A DNA stretch of 64,000 bases from Hellea balneolensis DSM 19091 (GTDB taxonomy: Bacteria; Pseudomonadota; Alphaproteobacteria; Caulobacterales; Maricaulaceae). The translations under genes were made by a program, and so were the position numbers. The notes under the pieces were generated by a model. It was not told where the DNA came from. It did no database searches and was given only the letters and a program-made list of their open reading frames with translations. Of this stretch, positions 1 through 9,052 are shown piece after piece. How positions within the stretch are numbered: the stretch's first letter is position 1; every line of letters starts with the position of its first letter. The stretch is from NCBI RefSeq assembly GCF_000428525.1, contig NZ_AUAC01000004.1:62001-126000 (forward strand), in the 5' to 3' direction.

Positions 1-1
1 G

Positions 2-100
2 GAGGAAAACGACCATTTCTTACGCGGTCAAAATGCGGCAAGGGTGATGAAAACAGTACAAGAAGACGTAGAGCGGTTTAGGACCGCTCGCGAGACCTAG
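2..100 (+). CDS. C-terminal end of an unidentified protein (cut by window start)
   Basis: Reading from base 2 gives 32 codons without a stop, ending at TAG 98-100. The peptide is hydrophilic and helix-like (it contains HFLRGQNAARVMKTVQED), which looks like a genuine protein C-terminus. The family cannot be told from so little. It probably belongs to the surface-glycan genes that follow on the same strand, but that is inference from position only. Confidence 0.45.
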   Translation, partial: EENDHFLRGQNAARVMKTVQEDVERFRTARET

Positions 101-167
101 ATCACGGCAGACTTGCCGCGATAAATGAGATTATGTTATGAGCGGTAACCGCGAGACGGAGAAGATT

Positions 168-1214
168 ATGAGCACAGTATGCTATGATGGCCCAAGTAAC
201 TTTATCGACATTGTCGAAAAAGACGGCTACTTTTTAATTAAAAATTTTTTCAAGCGTGAAGCGGTTGAAAAAGCACGTGCTGAATTAAAAGTCATTCTGG
301 ACAAAGATGAAGCCCGCCGCAAAAAGTCCGACGGTCCAGCCGTAGACTCCAGTGTAGAATTTCGTTCGATTTACACGAAATTAATGCATACAATTTGGTT
401 CCCGAGTCTCCAATCCCCGGGTTATCTTGAACTTACCAATGATATGTTTTCATCATCTGTTATGAAAGACTTCATCAGAGACTTAGCCGGCGATAATTTC
501 CGCATGCGCATTGACCTTATTCGCAGAAGCTCAGGCGAGAATGATTGGGTCGATAATTTCCAGCTACCACATGTATGGCACCGCGACACATTGGGCGAGT
601 TTACATTTGGTATCTTCTTTGATGATATGCCCGAGAATGGAGGCGGAGGTACAGCCGTAATTCCTGGAACACATTGGGATACGCGTGATCCGAGATGGGA
701 CCTTATGTTGGGACCTGAGAAAAATATGACGCGCAAACACCACCTCGGAAACCGTCAGCTCTTAACACTTCCGCCTGAGTATGTCGCAGATGCGAAACTA
801 AATCAGCGGGTTGCAAAGAAAGCGAACCAAAAAAAGGTCGAGATTGCAGGTCAAATGGGCGATATATACTTCTTCTTGAATGATACATGGCACGGCCGCG
901 CGCCAAACGTGACAGATAAGCGTTGGATGATTTCACGTATCGGCTGTTTTGCAACCGAGTTCCCCTTTAAAGATGACATCCCGCTACCCGCAGGCATGCA
1001 GAATCTGAAAGGACCCATGGGTGAGCATTTTAACCGGCATCAGACACCAAACATTCAGACAGACACATTACTGCGCCGCATGGCTTATAAGCGCAAAGCA
1101 AACATGCTAACACGCATGGCCGCGCGCGAAAAAGATAAGCTTTTAACTCGCTTTTACAGCCAACCTGACATCGCGGCGGCGCGTGAGGCTGTGCTCAGTT
1201 CACATAACGTTTAA
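168..1214 (+). CDS. Phytanoyl-CoA dioxygenase-like 2OG-Fe(II) oxygenase
   Basis: A 348-residue protein resembling the phytanoyl-CoA dioxygenase (PhyH) family of 2-oxoglutarate/Fe(II) oxygenases. The metal triad is visible: H138 and D140 in WHRD, and H242 in DTWHGRAPN, with basic residues following for 2-oxoglutarate. Family members hydroxylate small molecules; the substrate here is unknown. Position before a glycan acyltransferase cluster suggests modification of a lipid or sugar precursor (inference). I chose ATG 168 because GGAGAAG at 158-164 is well spaced for it; an in-frame ATG at 138 would add ten residues and has no clear ribosome site. The next gene starts 17 bases after the stop. Confidence 0.75.
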   Translation: MSTVCYDGPSNFIDIVEKDGYFLIKNFFKREAVEKARAELKVILDKDEARRKKSDGPAVDSSVEFRSIYTKLMHTIWFPSLQSPGYLELTNDMFSSSVMKDFIRDLAGDNFRMRIDLIRRSSGENDWVDNFQLPHVWHRDTLGEFTFGIFFDDMPENGGGGTAVIPGTHWDTRDPRWDLMLGPEKNMTRKHHLGNRQLLTLPPEYVADAKLNQRVAKKANQKKVEIAGQMGDIYFFLNDTWHGRAPNVTDKRWMISRIGCFATEFPFKDDIPLPAGMQNLKGPMGEHFNRHQTPNIQTDTLLRRMAYKRKANMLTRMAAREKDKLLTRFYSQPDIAAAREAVLSSHNV

Positions 1215-1231
1215 GTCCAAACCCCGCTGGA

Positions 1232-2893
1232 ATGTCCACCACCTCTAAAGAGAACCGCGCTTATCTTAAGCGCGCTTGGCGGCATATTCTGGGCGCCGGC
1301 TTGTGGCGTCACAAAGCACGGGCGGCTTTTATATTTCTAACGGGGTTTTTGACGACGGCTATTCAAATTTTTGCTGTTCTTCTTCTTGTTGGGGCAGCCC
1401 GAGCCTATGACGCCGAAGGTTTACTATCCTATGGACCAGTCAATATCGATTTGTCTAAATCGGCGGGCAACAACCAACTGATTTACGCGATCCTTGCAGG
1501 TATAATGTTGGTGTTATCAATATTAGCCGGAATTGGACATAAATTAATAGTAACCCGCATTGGGCGTCAATTTTATGAAGACCTTTTAAACGATACGCGC
1601 CAACGTCTGGTCAGCGCTGTTAAAAGCGGACGCGGTTTTGACCGTAGTTCCTACCTCCAATATCTCAGCCGCGACTGCCGCTATCTCAGCCTGAGCTATA
1701 TCCGCGTCATGAACCTGATTCAGCCAGCGCTTCTACTTATATCCGTTTTTGTGATTTCATTCATTACAGTTCCGATTGCGGCAGCTTTTTTGGGGATGGC
1801 AGCTTTACTTGTTCTACCGCTGAATATTTACCTAATCTTATGGGCTGCCCGTACATCACAAGACATTCAAAATTCAGCTAAGCTCAAAAGCAAAGAAGAA
1901 GCAGATTTTGTGACACGTGTCAGTTCTGACCCCTTCATCACAGAATCACAGCCGAAAGAGCTCATTAAAGCTGACCGACCCGGAGAAGTCGGATTTCTGG
2001 GAGCTTTTGTAAAAAGACAGCGCATGAGCGCCTATAGTCAATCTATAACTGATCTCATGATGGCACTTGTTGTGATCGCATTAGCCGTATTTTTATTCTT
2101 CGGCGGCGGGAATACGCTTCTTCTTAAGCTCTCAAGTCTTCTAATTCTTCTCATATTGTTCCGCTTTATCACTGGCTATATCTCCAATCTCTCGCAAGCC
2201 ATTATGATGGTGTCATCTTATGAGCCGTTTTTTCGGCCCTTACTCGACTTACACGGCGGTCAAGATACACCGCACCTTGCCGGAAAACTCAAAGGCAGTC
2301 TGGAGAGACCGGTTCGAGCGGCGGTGTTCCAAGCCAAAAAGAGCGATTGGTCAGATGTCAGCACTATCGCAGCCGCCCTAAAATTACAGAGCTCTTTACA
2401 AATCGTAACGGCAGATTTCACAGCCGAAAAATCGCGTATTACAGCTATATTGGATGCAGCCACAGAACATGAGTTAAAACTCAGTGATACGGTAAAAAGC
2501 GAATTACAATCCTTTAGCGAGGGTGCATCAGATAGCCTGTCGAATCCAGCGAAGCTTTTTTTAACGCTCTCCTTCGGGGCTGCCAAACAAGACACAGGTT
2601 TTCTTATAGACGGAGCCCTTTTGCGCGATTTAGACCGACTTGATCTGCGCACTATATTTGGCGCCGCCGGTGACAAACCGATCATAATTGTTTACCGATC
2701 TGTCCCGCGCCGTCTTGTGCTTCCCCCCCGCTTTCAGTTAATTAGTCGCAGCGCGTCAGACTTTTCACTAATTTGCAATGCACATGAATTTACCGAGAAA
2801 CGGGATATAATTTTAGAAAGAATGCAAACACCTCTCACGCCGCAAGGCATTGCTGATGATAATGGCGAGAATGCAGCTGATATTATTGTCTAG
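1232..2893 (+). CDS. ABC-exporter-like membrane protein with degenerate nucleotide-binding half
   Basis: A 553-residue protein whose N-terminal ~330 residues have the pattern of a type I ABC-exporter membrane domain: hydrophobic segments near residues 32-55, 84-105, 160-205 and 275-320, joined by long polar helices. The last ~200 residues sit where the ATPase domain should be, but no Walker A (GxxGxGKS), LSGGQ or Walker B is present. Remnants are visible: LSFGA at residues 446-450 in the signature position, and IIIVYR some 35 residues later where a normal domain has a strand ending in the switch His. I therefore read it as an exporter half with a dead ATPase, not as a truncated gene. It could be a scaffold or a partner of another half-transporter. 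It sits between an oxygenase and an MBOAT gene in the same direction. Confidence 0.65.
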   Translation: MSTTSKENRAYLKRAWRHILGAGLWRHKARAAFIFLTGFLTTAIQIFAVLLLVGAARAYDAEGLLSYGPVNIDLSKSAGNNQLIYAILAGIMLVLSILAGIGHKLIVTRIGRQFYEDLLNDTRQRLVSAVKSGRGFDRSSYLQYLSRDCRYLSLSYIRVMNLIQPALLLISVFVISFITVPIAAAFLGMAALLVLPLNIYLILWAARTSQDIQNSAKLKSKEEADFVTRVSSDPFITESQPKELIKADRPGEVGFLGAFVKRQRMSAYSQSITDLMMALVVIALAVFLFFGGGNTLLLKLSSLLILLILFRFITGYISNLSQAIMMVSSYEPFFRPLLDLHGGQDTPHLAGKLKGSLERPVRAAVFQAKKSDWSDVSTIAAALKLQSSLQIVTADFTAEKSRITAILDAATEHELKLSDTVKSELQSFSEGASDSLSNPAKLFLTLSFGAAKQDTGFLIDGALLRDLDRLDLRTIFGAAGDKPIIIVYRSVPRRLVLPPRFQLISRSASDFSLICNAHEFTEKRDIILERMQTPLTPQGIADDNGENAADIIV

Positions 2894-2950
2894 TAATAGC
2901 CATAGATATGCTTAAAACACAGTCAAACGGGCCAGAGGATATCGCTGTAA

Positions 2951-4447
2951 ATGCTATTTAATTCTTACACATTCATCTTTCTGTTTGTGCCCTTGACGCT
3001 ATTGCTCACAGGGCTCGCTCGCCGTTTCGCCGGCGTCCGCGGGGCCTCTGCAATATTGGTGGCCGCCTCTCTCTTTTTCTACGCCTATCATGACATACGC
3101 CTTTTAGCTTTAATTGGCGGCTCTATCGTTATAAACTACCTCCTAACAGGCCTAATCTTTAGTGCGGAAGGCCGAAGACGTTATTGGATGACTGTCTTAG
3201 GCGTGGTTCTCAATTTGGCACTGCTAGCCTATTTTAAATATACAAATTTCTTTTTGGAAAATATTTCAGCGCTTTCAGGTGCTGAATTTGATTTCAAGAA
3301 GATCGCCCTCCCTATTGGCATCTCATTTTATACTTTCCAGCAAGTGGCCTACAATACGGATACTTATAGCGGTAAAATCAAAGAACGGGATTTCTTGTCT
3401 TACGCGCTGTTTGTAGCCTTTTTCCCGCAGCTTATTGCTGGCCCCATTGTCCATCATGGACAGATTATCAAGCAATTCGCGTCAGAGGCATTTGGGCGTA
3501 TTAAATGGGAAAACATTCTGATCGGCGCGAGTATTTTTGGTCTGGGCTTATTTTCAAAAAAGATATTGGCCGATACATTTGCAGGCTATGCCACACCTGT
3601 TTTTGTAGCCGCTGATCAAGGTGATGCCGTTAGCTTTTTGATGGCTTGGAAAGGCTCTCTCTCTTACACTTTCCAGATATATTTTGATTTTGCGGGCTAT
3701 TCGACCATGGCGATTGGATTGGGCCGCATGTTTGGCGTCAAATTGCCGACAAACTTTTTCTCCCCATACAAGTCCACAAATATAATAGAATTTTGGCGCC
3801 GCTGGCACATAACGCTCTCCACGTTCCTCAGAGATTACCTCTACATCGCTATGGGTGGTAATCGCAAAGGCAAAGCGCGTCGTTGGTTTAACCTATTAGC
3901 CACAATGGTCCTTGGCGGATTATGGCATGGCGCAAGCTGGAATTTTGTTATTTGGGGTACGCTTCATGGGGTTTATCTCGTCATCAACCATGCTTGGAAT
4001 ATGGTGACTAAGAAAGTCGCTCTATTAGGCAAAATGCAAAGAACGACGGCATGGAAAATTGTCGGTTGGTTGATAACCTTTGTCGCTGTCGTCGCCGCCT
4101 GGGTTGGCTTCCGCGCTGTTACGCTTGGCGGGAACTTGTCTATCTTATCTTCGATGTTTGGCTTTAGAGGCGTCGGCGATATAGGGGCGGATATAGCCAC
4201 ATTAGATATTAAGTTTTGGGTTTTTCTTTTCGCGGGCTTCTTAATCGCGCTTGGCATGCCGAATATGGCACAGATATTCGGAAATGTTCGCGCGACCTAT
4301 GAAGAGCATGGCCCAGCAAAAGCATTCGGCGTTATCACAATCAGTTATAAACCAAACCTGGTCTGGACGGCTGTCATGGCCGTAATTGCCGCAATCGCTG
4401 TCTTCTATTTATCTCCAACAACTGAATTCTTATATTGGGCTTTCTAA
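2951..4447 (+). CDS. MBOAT-family O-acyltransferase (AlgI/DltB-like)
   Basis: A 498-residue multi-pass membrane protein of the membrane-bound O-acyltransferase family. The diagnostic elements are FWRRWHITLSTFLRDYLY, with H286, and GGLWHGASWNFVIWG, with the catalytic-type H326. About ten or more hydrophobic segments run along the whole length, as usual for AlgI/PatA/DltB proteins. Family members move an acyl group from a cytoplasmic donor through the membrane to a glycan or teichoic acid. AGAGGAT upstream is a plausible ribosome site. The next gene begins within its stop codon (TAATG), so the two are translationally coupled and probably work as an acyl-relay pair, as AlgI does with AlgJ/AlgX. 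Confidence 0.88.
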   Translation: MLFNSYTFIFLFVPLTLLLTGLARRFAGVRGASAILVAASLFFYAYHDIRLLALIGGSIVINYLLTGLIFSAEGRRRYWMTVLGVVLNLALLAYFKYTNFFLENISALSGAEFDFKKIALPIGISFYTFQQVAYNTDTYSGKIKERDFLSYALFVAFFPQLIAGPIVHHGQIIKQFASEAFGRIKWENILIGASIFGLGLFSKKILADTFAGYATPVFVAADQGDAVSFLMAWKGSLSYTFQIYFDFAGYSTMAIGLGRMFGVKLPTNFFSPYKSTNIIEFWRRWHITLSTFLRDYLYIAMGGNRKGKARRWFNLLATMVLGGLWHGASWNFVIWGTLHGVYLVINHAWNMVTKKVALLGKMQRTTAWKIVGWLITFVAVVAAWVGFRAVTLGGNLSILSSMFGFRGVGDIGADIATLDIKFWVFLFAGFLIALGMPNMAQIFGNVRATYEEHGPAKAFGVITISYKPNLVWTAVMAVIAAIAVFYLSPTTEFLYWAF

Positions 4448-5991
4448 TGAGCGAGCATTCTGTCGATAACACAATTAGCTATACGCAAAAGCCTGGCTGG
4501 AAAATGCTGGCTTTTCTCTGTGTCTTCCTAATCGCGGGAGCTGTATCAATTATAAAATTTGACAGCTATTTCACCGATTTTTGGAAAATACGCAAATGTA
4601 ACCCCGAAGGTTATGCCCGCGGTGATTTTATGACGTCCTGTGCGGGTATTAAAGTTGATCGCTATGCATTTGGGTCCATCTATTTAGGATCGCAAAAAAA
4701 CGCAGTTAAAAATGCAAAAACTGCGGATGTTATTGTTTTTGGTAATAGCCGTACAATGAGATCATTTTCCACAGACGCGATTGATAACTATTTCAAAAGC
4801 AAAGGTTTAACCTATGTTATCTTTGCTGTTGAAGGCGCGAGTTATGCCTCAGCTCAACACACAGTCGAAAAACTTGGACTGAAGCCTAAAATCGTAATGA
4901 CGAATACGGAGATTTTATATTCAAATGTCGTCGGCGCAGCCTTTGGGGACTTGGTCTATTTTCCTGACAAATATAAAACACGTTTTGATTTTTTCCACGC
5001 AGCACAAAGTTTGCAAAAATGGATATGCGGTGGAAATATAAAATTTATGAAAAATTACTACTGTAGCGGACGTACGGGTGCTGGATGGCGCTCTGCAGTA
5101 ACAGGACGTTTCAAATGGGAACTTGTCGCTGAACCTGAAAAGAACGTTCTGTTTGCACCACGCATAGAACAAAACCCACCTGATTTACGTATGGGTCGTG
5201 TCTTACCAAATGGACGAGAATTTTTAGGAAACTCAAACTTCAAAAACTCTTGCCACATTCTTTACATAGTCAACTCGCCATCCTCAGAACCCATATTGCA
5301 AAATTCAATTGCTAATGAACTGGGTGCACTGCCTGTTTATACACCTTTTGATGATCTTAGAACTTACGATAAAAGCCATCTTGATCGCCCTACATCTGAA
5401 CGCTGGGCAAAAGCTTTCGTCAAAGACCTCGATCCCGCTTTGGACAAATGCCTGCAAGGTGAAGGGCGTTATAAACCTGAAGTCATAGAGAAATTTGATA
5501 TCACCACGGCGGACGTTAATGGCACCACAGATTTTGAAAGCTGGAACCCACGGAAAGGTATTACCGTGGCAGATGCGGCGACCGAGGCGCTAGACAAAAC
5601 TAAAAGCGCGGACATTATCATCGTTGAAAAAGCGGGTGCACGGCTTCAGAAAATTTATAGAGATACACCTATAAAAGCTGGGATGACTGTAACTTTCAGT
5701 GGATGGTTTTGGGCAGATGAAGATGTGCCCATGCGAGCCCAAATCGTTCGTTCCTGCTCAGCGGCGACCCCAGTTGAGTCTGTGAATAAAATATTCAATC
5801 TCTCCTCCAATGCAAAACGCTATGAAGTCAGCCATACATTTGAGCAAGACCATGCCTGTGTACTTGTTCAAATTACAGCTAATCGTGCCGAAAGCCGTTT
5901 TAACGGTTGGCGTTATCGCACAGAATTTACCTACCCTTCTTCTCAAGAAACTCTGCAACCTGAATTACAGCAAGTACCAACTGAAGAATAA
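4447..5991 (+). CDS. SGNH-type periplasmic acyltransferase/esterase partner of the MBOAT protein
   Basis: A 514-residue protein with one N-terminal membrane anchor (about residues 18-36) and an SGNH-hydrolase-like region: GNSR with candidate nucleophile S101, and the DxxH motif D308-K-S-H311. The first glycine of a canonical GDS block is replaced, so membership is inferred from the pair of motifs and the context. Residues after about 355 form a separate beta-rich region (FESW..., WFWADEDVPMRAQ..., RSCSAATP) that resembles a carbohydrate-binding sandwich; this is a guess. ATG 4447 overlaps the MBOAT stop by one base and is preferred to a TTG at 4435. Likely role: final transfer of the acyl group to an extracytoplasmic glycan. 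Confidence 0.62.
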   Translation: MSEHSVDNTISYTQKPGWKMLAFLCVFLIAGAVSIIKFDSYFTDFWKIRKCNPEGYARGDFMTSCAGIKVDRYAFGSIYLGSQKNAVKNAKTADVIVFGNSRTMRSFSTDAIDNYFKSKGLTYVIFAVEGASYASAQHTVEKLGLKPKIVMTNTEILYSNVVGAAFGDLVYFPDKYKTRFDFFHAAQSLQKWICGGNIKFMKNYYCSGRTGAGWRSAVTGRFKWELVAEPEKNVLFAPRIEQNPPDLRMGRVLPNGREFLGNSNFKNSCHILYIVNSPSSEPILQNSIANELGALPVYTPFDDLRTYDKSHLDRPTSERWAKAFVKDLDPALDKCLQGEGRYKPEVIEKFDITTADVNGTTDFESWNPRKGITVADAATEALDKTKSADIIIVEKAGARLQKIYRDTPIKAGMTVTFSGWFWADEDVPMRAQIVRSCSAATPVESVNKIFNLSSNAKRYEVSHTFEQDHACVLVQITANRAESRFNGWRYRTEFTYPSSQETLQPELQQVPTEE

Positions 5992-6050
5992 GTCATTTAA
6001 TTTCTGCATATTTCAACTGACGTCCTAGAAAGATTGCGATAACGTTTGGT

Positions 6051-8429
6051 GTGATTATTTTCGATTACATCTATTATTTTGCCCTTAACACCTTGTTCGA
6101 GCTGCGCCGACGCCTGCCTCTTTACGCCAATGACCATGCCCGTATCAAGACCGCTTACGCTTTTGCTTTATTGAAGGTCTTTCAATCCTCTCGGCTACCC
6201 TTGAAAACAAAAACACGTCTCTTTGAAAAATATTCTGAGAGGTTTTCTATGCCTGTCTCGGTAAAACGTATGGCCCAAACACTCTATTGCGACCCACAGA
6301 GGTCCACCTTTCTTAAATATCTCTCTCAGAACGAAATTGATATTGCATCTGAACGTCTGCAAAATCGCGTTTTGCATAGCCTGGGCCGTATGCCAAAATA
6401 TAGCCTGCCTTATGAAGCAACCGTCTTACAGCGTCTCACACAACCGGTCTTACCGCGATTTTCTATGGAATATTCTCGGCTTATTTATCATCCTAAGAAA
6501 GGGCGATCAGAACGCTTTTCTATTTCAGAAACCAGAGATACAACAGCTTTAAAAAAAGACGGGACAGCCATATTATGTCTTCCTCTCGGAAGATTAGTCA
6601 AAGCAGGTTTGGACATATTAAAAGGTTTTGACGAAATCATTGTCATGCCTCAAATGCCTTGCGATAGAAGCCTTATTACTGCAGATCTACACTCAATTTT
6701 AGGCCCTCGCATATCAATAAAATTTTATGACCCCAAAGACCACCACGCGGCCCCTTATTCTCGCGGGGATGCCTTTATCTCCAAAGCCTGTGATGATTTA
6801 GGGCAACAATTTATCAACGCGGCATTGGCCTCACCTTCAATAAGACGCTTTATTCCCAAAGTCTTGGACGAAGATTTAGCTCTCGATATTTCGGACATAA
6901 TTTACCGCCCGATACAGCGTTTCTACGCGGCTTTGCGCTCAATTGAAATGCAAGGACCTGAGGTCCCTGTCTATTTTTGCGGCCCTTCCAATGCCTTACC
7001 GCGCACATTAGCCTTAATGGGCTTAAACCCTGTATATATCTTAGGACAAGGCTCAGGCGTGTTAAGTGATGAAGACAGTCAAGATGAGTGGCTTTTAGAG
7101 CCCACGAGTCAAGAAATGACGACGGGTTTGAACACCTTTATGAAATCAACAAAGAAACGATTGCTAGGCGCCCTTCCTCCGATAACCGCTGACGGTCAGA
7201 AACATATCTATATCGCAACAAATACCCGGTCAAAAAGTTACGAACTGGCACATAAGCTAGCTTCGCATGAACTCATGAACATAGCGCGAGTTACAACATT
7301 TGATTTCGCCGCGCCTAAAGGTATCAGAAACCTCTCTAAAGCCAGTCTCACGCCCTGTCTTTATAATGCCCTACACAGCGCAGATAGCGGGGAACGAGCT
7401 CTGCTTTCACATTTTGTTCAAGCCGGTAGCCGAATGACATTGGACGGACAAAGCATTGGAGCCTTCCCTGCCAGCGAGATGAAAGAAATTGTAAGTATCG
7501 CCCTTGAGCAAAATATAGGGGCTCTTATCGGCAATGTTATTCTCTACCGACTCATGGTTCAAAAACTAAAAGATGTGAAAAATGCACAGCTTCTTTTACT
7601 GCCTGGGCGCCACGGAAATATACGCTGTCTTGCCAGAGCTTTTGAAACAGCAGGCCTCCCCAGCCTAGATATACAGGTTTTATTTGTCTCGGAAATGGCC
7701 CGTTATAAAGCCCCCATGGCACGTTCAAGCACAGTCATAGATAGCTACGCAAAAGACCGCTATGTGCGGGATTGGGGTCAATCAAGCGAAAGCGTCCATA
7801 TTATCGGCGCTATCAATCTTGATGAGGACATAAAAAAAGCCAAATCTTATGATAGAAAGACTACCCGCAAAGCTTTGCTCGGATCAGATAAACCACGCAC
7901 GATAACTTTTGCAGCCCAACCTCTACCAGAAAGTGAAATTGAGGCTGCTATTCAAACAATCGCCAAGACATTGAAAGTGCAGAAAAACCTTCACCTTTGC
8001 GTTAAACTCCATCCTTCACAATCGGAAAGCTTATTGGGACATATAAGTGAGTACTTAATGTCAGAATTTGGGGACAAAACGCGTTTTACGGTTTTGCGCA
8101 ATGTCAGTTTTGCCAAAGTCATCGCCGTAACAGATATATTAGTCAGTTATTTTTCCAATGTGTGTCTAATGGCTCCGGCTTTTAAAGTTCCGGTGATAAC
8201 ATTACCAAGCTCAGCCCCTATGCCGGCTTTGACATTATCAAAAATGGGCTTGGCTGTGGCCGCAAACACTTTGGAAGATTTTGAAGACCAATTAAATTTA
8301 ATTTTGAATAAAGTTGAAGGAAAGGATGAAACGCTTCCGCCATTTCCTTACCTACACAAAAATCCGCACATGGTAAAACCTAACTCACTTAAACGATTAT
8401 CTAAAATTGTTAAAAACGGATTTCTCTAA
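6051..8429 (+). CDS. Large GT-B-like surface-glycan protein, function unknown
   Basis: A 792-residue soluble protein I cannot assign to a named family. Its second half has the layout of a GT-B glycosyltransferase of the capsule or CDP-glycerol-transferase type. A first Rossmann-like part contains LLLPGRHGNIRCLARAFE and a recognisable VHIIGAINLDE strand. A second contains CVKLHPSQ and then TDILVSYFSNVCLMAPAF, like the KLHP...DVLISDYSS blocks of such enzymes. The N-terminal ~200 residues are basic and helical. The start is GTG 6051, with no strong ribosome site. The stop codon interlocks with the stop of the convergent legH gene. A role in assembling the legionaminic-acid-containing glycan is inferred from position. 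Confidence 0.5.
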   Translation: MIIFDYIYYFALNTLFELRRRLPLYANDHARIKTAYAFALLKVFQSSRLPLKTKTRLFEKYSERFSMPVSVKRMAQTLYCDPQRSTFLKYLSQNEIDIASERLQNRVLHSLGRMPKYSLPYEATVLQRLTQPVLPRFSMEYSRLIYHPKKGRSERFSISETRDTTALKKDGTAILCLPLGRLVKAGLDILKGFDEIIVMPQMPCDRSLITADLHSILGPRISIKFYDPKDHHAAPYSRGDAFISKACDDLGQQFINAALASPSIRRFIPKVLDEDLALDISDIIYRPIQRFYAALRSIEMQGPEVPVYFCGPSNALPRTLALMGLNPVYILGQGSGVLSDEDSQDEWLLEPTSQEMTTGLNTFMKSTKKRLLGALPPITADGQKHIYIATNTRSKSYELAHKLASHELMNIARVTTFDFAAPKGIRNLSKASLTPCLYNALHSADSGERALLSHFVQAGSRMTLDGQSIGAFPASEMKEIVSIALEQNIGALIGNVILYRLMVQKLKDVKNAQLLLLPGRHGNIRCLARAFETAGLPSLDIQVLFVSEMARYKAPMARSSTVIDSYAKDRYVRDWGQSSESVHIIGAINLDEDIKKAKSYDRKTTRKALLGSDKPRTITFAAQPLPESEIEAAIQTIAKTLKVQKNLHLCVKLHPSQSESLLGHISEYLMSEFGDKTRFTVLRNVSFAKVIAVTDILVSYFSNVCLMAPAFKVPVITLPSSAPMPALTLSKMGLAVAANTLEDFEDQLNLILNKVEGKDETLPPFPYLHKNPHMVKPNSLKRLSKIVKNGFL

Positions 8430-9052
8430 GGTATCTTAGCTGGATTCCCATAAGCTGTGGCGCCGCTTGTGATATCACTTAGAACAACGGAGCCTGCGCC
8501 AATCGTTACATTTGCACCTATTGTGACGCCTTGTTTTACTGTTGACCCTACGCCTAGCAAACTATGCTGACCAACCGTAACATTGCCAGAACATATCACG
8601 CCCGGCGCGATATGAACGTGATCTTTGATATCGCCATCATGGTCAATAATCGCGCCAGTATTCACGATACAGTTGCGGCCGATAGATGTTCCTGTGTTTA
8701 TAATTGCGCCAGCCATTAGAACACTCCCTGCCCCTATTTTTACTCCGTGCGAGAGCATTGCCATAGGATGTATTGCGACAGCAGGTGTAAGGCCCTGCTC
8801 AATCAAGCCGTCAAATAACTTTGCGCGAAGCGAAGCTCCGCCTTTAACACTGCCCAGCCCGATAATAAAACTATCGATTACACCGTCTTCTATAAGCTTT
8901 GGAATATCTTTATCTTGACCCAGGAGCGGCAGAGGTAAATCTGCGGGCGCGCCGCTATCTATAAAGCCAGCAGCTTCTCTATTGGCCGCTTGTAACACGG
9001 AGGCCACAACACGCCCGTGACCTCCGGCCCCTATAATCGCTACGCCGCTCAT
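8426..9052 (-). CDS. legH: NeuD/LegH-type sugar N- or O-acetyltransferase
   Basis: A 208-residue protein of the PglD/NeuD/LegH family. The N-terminal Rossmann-like part binds nucleotide sugar (VAIIGAGGHGRVVASVL); the C-terminal half is a left-handed beta helix built from hexapeptide repeats (IGAGSV, IGRNCI, VGQHSL, IGANVT). The conserved IDHD and HIAPG histidines that act in acetyl transfer are present. In a legionaminic acid pathway it would acetylate the 4-amino group made by LegC, using acetyl-CoA. The start overlaps the end of legG (ATGA), so legI-legG-legH form one operon. A NeuD-like O-acetyltransferase role on the finished sialic-acid-type sugar is the alternative. Confidence 0.82.
   Translation of the reverse strand: MSGVAIIGAGGHGRVVASVLQAANREAAGFIDSGAPADLPLPLLGQDKDIPKLIEDGVIDSFIIGLGSVKGGASLRAKLFDGLIEQGLTPAVAIHPMAMLSHGVKIGAGSVLMAGAIINTGTSIGRNCIVNTGAIIDHDGDIKDHVHIAPGVICSGNVTVGQHSLLGVGSTVKQGVTIGANVTIGAGSVVLSDITSGATAYGNPAKIP

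Noticed and set aside
8468-8480. TGTGATATCAC as another CRP-type site
   Set aside because: Spacing is two bases rather than six and it lies inside legH coding sequence.
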